A stretch of DNA of 11,644 bases, taken from assembly GCA_029960905.1 (NCBI GenBank), contig JASBVU010000022.1, positions 1 through 11,644 on the forward strand, written 5' to 3'. Each line of letters begins with the position of its first letter. Position 1 is the first letter of the stretch. This document shows positions 8,083-11,644 of the stretch, piece by piece. A program made the position numbers and the translations under genes. The notes below the pieces were generated by a model, which was not told the DNA's origin, did not search any database, and was given only the letters and a program-made list of their open reading frames with translations. This DNA comes from Thermoanaerobacterium sp. Its GTDB lineage: Bacteria; Bacillota; Thermoanaerobacteria; Thermoanaerobacterales; Thermoanaerobacteraceae.

Positions 8083-9312
8083 TTACGATTTGCCCATTAA
8101 TTCATCTACCTTTGGTTTTAGCTGATCTTTCAAAGATGGGTTATTGTTTATCTCAGAATTCAATTGATTTAGGGAACTATTGAGCTCATCGTACATCGAA
8201 CTTAATTTTTTTATGTTTTCATCATAATTTAATTCTTTTTCTTTTGCCTGTATCTCAGCTTCTGCATTATTTAAATCTATTTCATTCTGTGATATACTCG
8301 CCTGTGTCTCTGCGATCTGCCTTTTCCCATCATCAATTTTTTCCTGATTTAAAGCCATTTGTTCATTAAAACTGGCTTGTTTTTGATTCAACTGAATTTG
8401 AGAATTTTGAAGTGCAATTTTTATCTCATCAAGCTTTGCTTTAGCATCAGCCAATTCTTTGTTGTAATTGGCTTCTTTGTCCTCAAGGGCTTTTTTAGCA
8501 TCGTCAATTTCCTTTTGTGCTTTATTTTTAATTTCTTCATATCTAATTTCGCTACGCACTTCTCCTAATTTCGTTAAATCGTCTTTTACTGAGCTAATAA
8601 AATTGTAGTATTCATCTGAAAATGTGGAAAATTTCTTTGCACCATCTACCAGCACATCTATTTCAGTGTACGCATCCATTGAAAAGTCAGATTGAGGTAC
8701 CATCATAAAAGCCTGTATCTGTCCATTTCCGACATTGCTGGAACCTCTGTCTCTTGAGATGTAATAAGGCGTTTCAACTACACCTACTATTTTAAATTTT
8801 TTGCTTTTTATATTGTCTTGGCTTTGTGAATCCAAATTTATACTTACAGTATCACCTATTGAAAATCCTAAGTCTTTAAGAAATTTTGTCTCCACCACAC
8901 ACTCAGAATTGTTTTCAGGAAATCTGCCTTCTAAAAGTTTAGGTTTATTTACATAATTTTTATCATTCTTAATTTTAACTGGATCTACACTTATGACTTT
9001 TACTACAAACCCTTTATTATTTTTATCCACCACAGCATCAACCGTGTAAAACGGATATGCTGATAGTACACCTTTTACAGATTTTATGCTATTCAAATCA
9101 TCATTTGTAAGACCCATTGTAGACAATATTTGCACATCAAATAAATTATAATCAGCAGCGTATTTTGTAGCAGTAAGCTTCATGTCCTGACTGGCTGCTT
9201 TTATTCCGCCAAAAACGCCTACCCCCATTAACACGATAAAAAACAATGACAAAAATCTCTTTCTTGTATTGGCTATTTCCCTAAATATATCTTTCATCAA
9301 GGATTTTCCCAT
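8083..9312 (-). CDS. FtsX-like ABC permease, N-terminal part (first membrane helix, MacB-like domain, coiled coil)
   Basis: 409 codons. The N-terminal segment MKDIFREIANTRKRF leads into one membrane helix (about 19-38). An extracytoplasmic MacB_PCD-like domain follows (about 41-250, including KLLEGRFPENNSECVVE and the IGDTVSI strand typical of these domains). A strongly charged coiled coil follows (about 255-365), then a Leu/Asn-rich linker. This is the front of a Gram-positive permease with a long extracytoplasmic coiled-coil hairpin inserted between helix 1 and the first FtsX domain. A truncated protein with a single helix and no FtsX domain would not be expected to transport alone. The ATG abuts the ATPase stop (TAAATG), with AAAGGA about 11 nt upstream, so the two genes are coupled. 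The frame ends in TAA at 8085-8083, just after the suspected indel. Confidence 0.85.
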   Translation of the reverse strand: MGKSLMKDIFREIANTRKRFLSLFFIVLMGVGVFGGIKAASQDMKLTATKYAADYNLFDVQILSTMGLTNDDLNSIKSVKGVLSAYPFYTVDAVVDKNNKGFVVKVISVDPVKIKNDKNYVNKPKLLEGRFPENNSECVVETKFLKDLGFSIGDTVSINLDSQSQDNIKSKKFKIVGVVETPYYISRDRGSSNVGNGQIQAFMMVPQSDFSMDAYTEIDVLVDGAKKFSTFSDEYYNFISSVKDDLTKLGEVRSEIRYEEIKNKAQKEIDDAKKALEDKEANYNKELADAKAKLDEIKIALQNSQIQLNQKQASFNEQMALNQEKIDDGKRQIAETQASISQNEIDLNNAEAEIQAKEKELNYDENIKKLSSMYDELNSSLNQLNSEINNNPSLKDQLKPKVDELMGKS

Positions 9313-10017
9313 TTACCATTCTATCCTTTCTATAGGCACTGGAGAATCATTAATAGATATCTTATCGATACTTCCATTTCTAAGGCTTATAACCTTATCT
9401 GCCATTGGTGTAATCGCTTTATTGTGGGTTATTATTATGATGGTCATTCCTAATCTTCTGCAGGTATCGTGCAATAGCTTTAAAATCGCCCTACCAGTCT
9501 TATAATCTAATGCACCTGTCGGTTCATCACATAATAACAATTTAGGATTCTTTGCCAGTGCTCTGGCTATGGCCACCCTTTGCTGCTCACCACCTGACAA
9601 TTGCGAAGGAAAATTATTTAGTCTTTCAGAAAGTCCTACATCTCTAAGCACTTCTACAGGGTCCATTGGATTATCACAAATATCCGTTGCCAATTCTACA
9701 TTCTCCAAAGCAGTAAGATTCGGAACCAGATTGTAAAATTGAAACACAAACCCAATATCCTTCCTGCGGTAAGTCGTCAACTGCCGCTGATTGTATTTGC
9801 TTATGTCATTTCCATCTACAATTATTTGTCCTTCATCACATGTGTCCATTCCACCAAGCATATTAAGAATCGTCGTCTTACCTGCTCCACTTTCACCTAC
9901 TATAACTGTAAATTCCCCTTTATCTATATTGAAACTTACCCCAGATACAGCAGTGATGGTTATCTCCCCCATTTTATACCTTTTTACAAGGTTTGTAACT
10001 TCTACAAAGCTTCCCAT
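9313..10017 (-). CDS. ABC transporter ATP-binding protein, MacB/LolD type
   Basis: A 234-residue ABC ATPase with all motifs in order: A-loop Tyr14 (VKRYKMG), Walker A GESGAGKT at 41-48, Q-loop Gln93 in [10 protein letters not shown], signature LSGGEQQ at 140-146, Walker B LLLCDE at 160-165, D-loop GALD at 168-171 and switch His198 in IIITHN. The FYNLVP and [15 protein letters not shown] sequences are typical of the LolD/MacB/FtsE group that partners FtsX-like permeases. It is a cytoplasmic protein that would hydrolyse ATP as a dimer on the membrane. The ATG has GGGAG 9 nt upstream. It is the first gene of the transporter unit, directly abutting the permease and placed behind a promoter with putative TetR-type operator repeats. 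Intact, with no unusual features. Confidence 0.95.
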   Translation of the reverse strand: MGSFVEVTNLVKRYKMGEITITAVSGVSFNIDKGEFTVIVGESGAGKTTILNMLGGMDTCDEGQIIVDGNDISKYNQRQLTTYRRKDIGFVFQFYNLVPNLTALENVELATDICDNPMDPVEVLRDVGLSERLNNFPSQLSGGEQQRVAIARALAKNPKLLLCDEPTGALDYKTGRAILKLLHDTCRRLGMTIIIITHNKAITPMADKVISLRNGSIDKISINDSPVPIERIEW

Positions 10018-10041
10018 TTACATCTACTCCCGCTTATATTA

Positions 10042-10071
10042 TTAAACAACCGTTTAAAATATTTGTTTTAA
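10042..10071. promoter_or_regulatory. Putative TetR-family operator: two overlapping inverted repeats
   Basis: TTAAAC-AACC-GTTTAA (10042-10057) is a perfect 6-4-6 inverted repeat of the AAAC(N)4GTTT type often bound by TetR-family regulators. A second, TTAAAA-TATTTG-TTTTAA (10054-10071), overlaps its right arm by 4 bp and touches the -10 box of the ABC transporter promoter. Being placed over and just downstream of the transcription start, they would allow repression by the adjacent TetR protein. Binding itself is inferred. The second repeat is AT-only in its arms and could be chance. Confidence 0.5.
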
Positions 10072-10099
10072 GTTTAGCACAATAAGACTATTTAATCAA
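10071..10099 (-). promoter_or_regulatory. Probable promoter of the ABC transporter operon
   Basis: On the minus strand, TTGATT (10099-10094), a 17-bp spacer and TAAACT (10076-10071) give matches of 4/6 and 4/6 to the sigma-A consensus. The start site would be near 10064, inside the inverted repeats. No terminator is visible between the tetR stop (10139) and this point, so readthrough from tetR into the transporter genes is possible. Confidence 0.5.
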
Positions 10100-10138
10100 T
10101 ATTCTATGCTTAAAAATATAAAAATGACAATGAAATAT

Positions 10139-10747
10139 TTACCTTAAAATGCTGGCTATTAAAAGCATCAAGTACTGTCTTAATTCTTCAGGATCGCTTA
10201 GATTTAAAATGCTTTTTTTATCACCATATATACTTACTACAATGTGATTTATAACAGTACCTAAAATTCCTGAAAAAAGCTGGAGATATTTGAAATTCAA
10301 AATTCTGCTATCTTCAATTTTTGTTATGTCTTTAATAATAGTTTCAACTATCTTTTGCACTTCATCATTAAAATATATCTTTTTTATGATTACCGGATTG
10401 TAGCTTTTATCATCATGTGTCAATTTGACAATTATAGAAATCAATGCCGGGTACTTGTACATGTATTCTATTAAATTTAGTGCCCACTTAAAAAGTTTAT
10501 CTTGCGGCATCAAACTTGTATCCAATAAAATATCATAACCTGATTTTAAAAGTTTCTCTGCATAATAGTTCTCTACTTCTTTCAGCAGGTTGTTTTTATT
10601 GCCGAAGTAGTAATTAATCGATGCAACATTGACACCGGCTTTTTCAGTAATCTCTCTAATCGTTGCCTCTCCCTTCATTCCAACTATGTCAATTGTCGCA
10701 TTTAAAATCTTTTCTTTTGTTTCCAACTGTTCACCATTCATCAACAT
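10139..10747 (-). CDS. TetR/AcrR-family transcriptional regulator, likely repressor of the ABC transporter
   Basis: 202 residues, the usual TetR length. Residues about 11-57 are the N-terminal TetR DNA-binding domain: KEKILNATIDIV, then the helix-turn-helix TIREITEKAGVNVASINYYF at about 29-48 and GNKNNLLKEV. The rest is a helical ligand-binding and dimerisation domain without a recognisable specificity. It is followed after 121 bp by the ABC ATPase gene on the same strand, with inverted repeats in that gap. The natural reading is a sensor of the transporter's substrate or of envelope stress that represses the transporter until ligand binds. Start choice: ATG at 10747 is the longest, but ATG at 10741 (third residue) is better spaced, about 9 nt, from the AAAGAG site, so the true start may be 10741. 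It has its own promoter behind the terminator of the stalk-protein gene. Confidence 0.9.
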   Translation of the reverse strand: MLMNGEQLETKEKILNATIDIVGMKGEATIREITEKAGVNVASINYYFGNKNNLLKEVENYYAEKLLKSGYDILLDTSLMPQDKLFKWALNLIEYMYKYPALISIIVKLTHDDKSYNPVIIKKIYFNDEVQKIVETIIKDITKIEDSRILNFKYLQLFSGILGTVINHIVVSIYGDKKSILNLSDPEELRQYLMLLIASILR

Positions 10748-10773
10748 TCACTCTTTCTCTAAAATCTAAAAAT

Positions 10774-10802
10774 ATAGTATCATAATGCATAATTGTCTTC
10801 AA
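10774..10802 (-). promoter_or_regulatory. Promoter of the TetR-family regulator gene
   Basis: TTGAAG (10802-10797), a 17-bp spacer and TACTAT (10779-10774), with TGA directly before the -10 box forming an extended -10 (TGn). The start site would be near 10767, giving a leader of about 20-26 nt. The spacer holds an imperfect palindrome centred on ATGCAT, which could be an autoregulatory site but is weak. Confidence 0.6.
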
Positions 10803-10818
10803 TATCTTATATAATTCC

Positions 10819-10873
10819 AAAAAATAAAGCAAAAGTTGCAAATCCATTTTTGTAATATGGACTTACAACTTTT
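10819..10873 (-). terminator. Strong Rho-independent terminator after the stalk-domain gene
   Basis: A 17-bp stem (10873-10857 with 10847-10831), with two G-U wobbles and a 9-nt loop, is followed on the minus strand by GCTTTATTTTTTGG. The outer arm reads AAAAGTTG and its partner CAACTTTT. It lies about 40 nt past the stop at 10913 and isolates that gene from tetR. The rest of the 10748-10912 gap holds only the tetR promoter. Confidence 0.88.
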
Positions 10874-10912
10874 TGTGTTTCCATTATGTTTTTTAGTCAT
10901 TATTCATCACTG

Positions 10913-11563
10913 TTAGTATTGTTCACCGTACACACTATTTACAACCGTATCATCAGAACCGTAGACACCTTGCGATACAGTGTCATCCGTCTGTCCATAA
11001 ACACTTTGAGAAACTGTACTTCCTTGTTGACTTTCATCTTCTATATCGACATCGCCTGTTTTATCGTCGTAATTTATATTTACTCCAAGTGTTTCTGCTA
11101 TAAATCTTATCGGCACAAAAGTCCTATTGCTTATTTCCATTGCCGGCATACTTAAAGTCACTTCGCTGCCATTGACGTACACTTTTGAGCTGTTTAAGTC
11201 AAAGACAATTGTCGTACCATCTTTTGTTATAGTAACAGTATTTGTTGCAGCATCCCAATTTACATTTGCGCCTAAACTTTCAACAACAGCTCTGACTGGA
11301 ATAAGCATCGTGCCACTTTTGATTACAGGAGCAACATCAAATTTAACTTCTCTACCTTTAGCCCTGACTTTTCCATGATACCATGAGTAATCTGCCTCAT
11401 TGCTTTTGCCAAAAGATACTTCTTGTCTATTTTCACTTTTTACAGTTACAACACTTGATTGTCTTAAAGCGTTTCTATGATTTTCTCTTGGTTTTGCAGC
11501 AACAAGCGATATAGAACCCGCAACAATTGCCACTGAAAGCGCAATAGCCACCATCTTTTTCAT
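10913..11563 (-). CDS. Secreted stalk-domain (copper amine oxidase N-terminal-like) protein with C-terminal VYG repeats
   Basis: 216 residues. A signal peptide is clear: MKKM, a hydrophobic core to about residue 21 and a V-A-A site with likely cleavage after Ala23. Residues 64-175 are a copper amine oxidase N-like (stalk) domain, PF07833 type, built from two related halves: MLIPVRAVVESLGANVNWD at 86-104 and TFVPIRFIAETLGVNINYD at 148-166. Such domains are common, often repeated, modules of exported clostridial proteins, thought to be structural or wall-associated rather than enzymatic. The last 34 residues hold three copies of a TVxx[SG]VYG motif (183-190, 195-202, 206-213) separated by short acidic links. 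No LPXTG, SLH domain or second membrane helix is visible. The start has an excellent AGGAGGTG site. It is monocistronic, with its own strong terminator. Function unknown. Confidence 0.85.
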   Translation of the reverse strand: MKKMVAIALSVAIVAGSISLVAAKPRENHRNALRQSSVVTVKSENRQEVSFGKSNEADYSWYHGKVRAKGREVKFDVAPVIKSGTMLIPVRAVVESLGANVNWDAATNTVTITKDGTTIVFDLNSSKVYVNGSEVTLSMPAMEISNRTFVPIRFIAETLGVNINYDDKTGDVDIEDESQQGSTVSQSVYGQTDDTVSQGVYGSDDTVVNSVYGEQY

Positions 11564-11644
11564 GCTATCACCTCCTCTAATTTAATATATCGGTTAAAAA
11601 AATTTTTTCTTAAACTACAAAAAAATCATCCACTATGTCGTCTT
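11564..11644 (-). promoter_or_regulatory. Upstream region of the stalk-domain gene: strong ribosome site, A/T tracts, no convincing promoter
   Basis: It holds the ribosome site GAGGAGGTG (ending 5 nt before the ATG) and a TATATT at 11589-11584 that could be a -10 box but lies almost too close to the ribosome site. An A6T7 tract (minus strand) between 11608 and 11596 could act as an UP-like or bent element. No good -35 box at 17 bp. The real promoter may lie beyond the right edge. Confidence 0.3.

Larger units (their letters stand above)
6063..9312 (-). pseudogene. Probable single large FtsX-like ABC permease gene, interrupted by two single-base losses
   Basis: The ORFs 9312-8083 and 8039-6063 look like the two parts of one permease of about 1,083 residues. 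Between them the coding sense passes through a third frame that reads VSVSKQTDALMQTKK, which has the same composition and coil character as its surroundings. Adding one A to the AAA run at 8091-8089 joins ...DELMGK to I-VSVSKQTDALMQTKK. Adding one A to the A6 run at 8048-8043 joins that to ALDENMAQLNEKK. The downstream ORF has no ribosome site and opens within a coiled coil, so it is not a natural start. Causes may be homopolymer sequencing errors, real mutations (a pseudogene) or, less likely, recoding. If the indels are errors, the gene is intact and functional. Confidence 0.65.

Noticed and set aside
10774..10802. Imperfect palindrome around ATGCAT in the tetR promoter as an operator
   Set aside because: Short, mismatched, all but two bases A/T, and unlike the TTAAAC repeat at the transporter promoter; chance is likely in this composition.
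1..11644. CRISPR arrays, tRNA or rRNA genes, insertion sequences, integrase genes or att-like direct repeats around the defence genes
   Set aside because: I found no spaced identical repeats, transposase or recombinase motifs, or tRNA-like cloverleaf on reading both strands, so there is no direct evidence for a mobile island in this window.
11564..11644. Riboswitch or structured leader before the stalk-domain gene
   Set aside because: Only about 80 nt are visible, mostly A/T tracts, with no conserved riboswitch core recognisable.

Overview
The window is AT-rich, and every gene I can support lies on the minus strand, so transcription runs from the right edge to the left. Low GC, strong AGGAGG-type ribosome binding sites, a secreted 'stalk-domain' (copper amine oxidase N-like) protein and a large coiled-coil FtsX-type ABC permease suggest a low-GC Firmicute. 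A thermophilic anaerobe of the Thermoanaerobacterium/Thermoanaerobacter kind is my best guess, from general protein flavour rather than any marker gene.

Layout in transcription order: (1) 11563-10913, a secreted stalk-domain protein ending in an unusual triple VYG repeat and followed by a strong hairpin terminator. (2) 10747-10139, a TetR-family regulator with its own promoter. (3) 10017-6063, an ABC transporter: a MacB/LolD-type ATPase directly abutting a very large FtsX-like permease. The permease reads as two ORFs (9312-8083 and 8039-6063) that look like one gene broken by two single-base losses in A-runs. A promoter with overlapping inverted repeats lies between the TetR gene and the ATPase gene, so TetR probably controls the transporter. 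A terminator closes this unit. (4) 5939 to beyond the left edge, a second operon with a good promoter. It holds a small MIF/phenylpyruvate-tautomerase-like protein, then three genes of a Wadjet (JetABCD) anti-plasmid SMC complex of the DUF2397/DUF2398/TIGR02680 class: jetA, jetB and the N-terminal two thirds to three quarters of jetC. The jetD nuclease subunit should lie just beyond the left edge.

How the genes work together: JetA (kleisin-like), JetB (winged-helix KITE/MukE-like) and JetC (SMC-like ATPase) form a motor that extrudes DNA loops, and in studied Wadjet systems JetD then cleaves small circular DNA. Tight spacing (12 nt, 17 nt, and an 8-nt overlap) indicates co-translation. The tautomerase-like gene sits first in the same unit and is not part of the canonical four-gene cassette. 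It is the most interesting element here, with the broken or recoded permease second.
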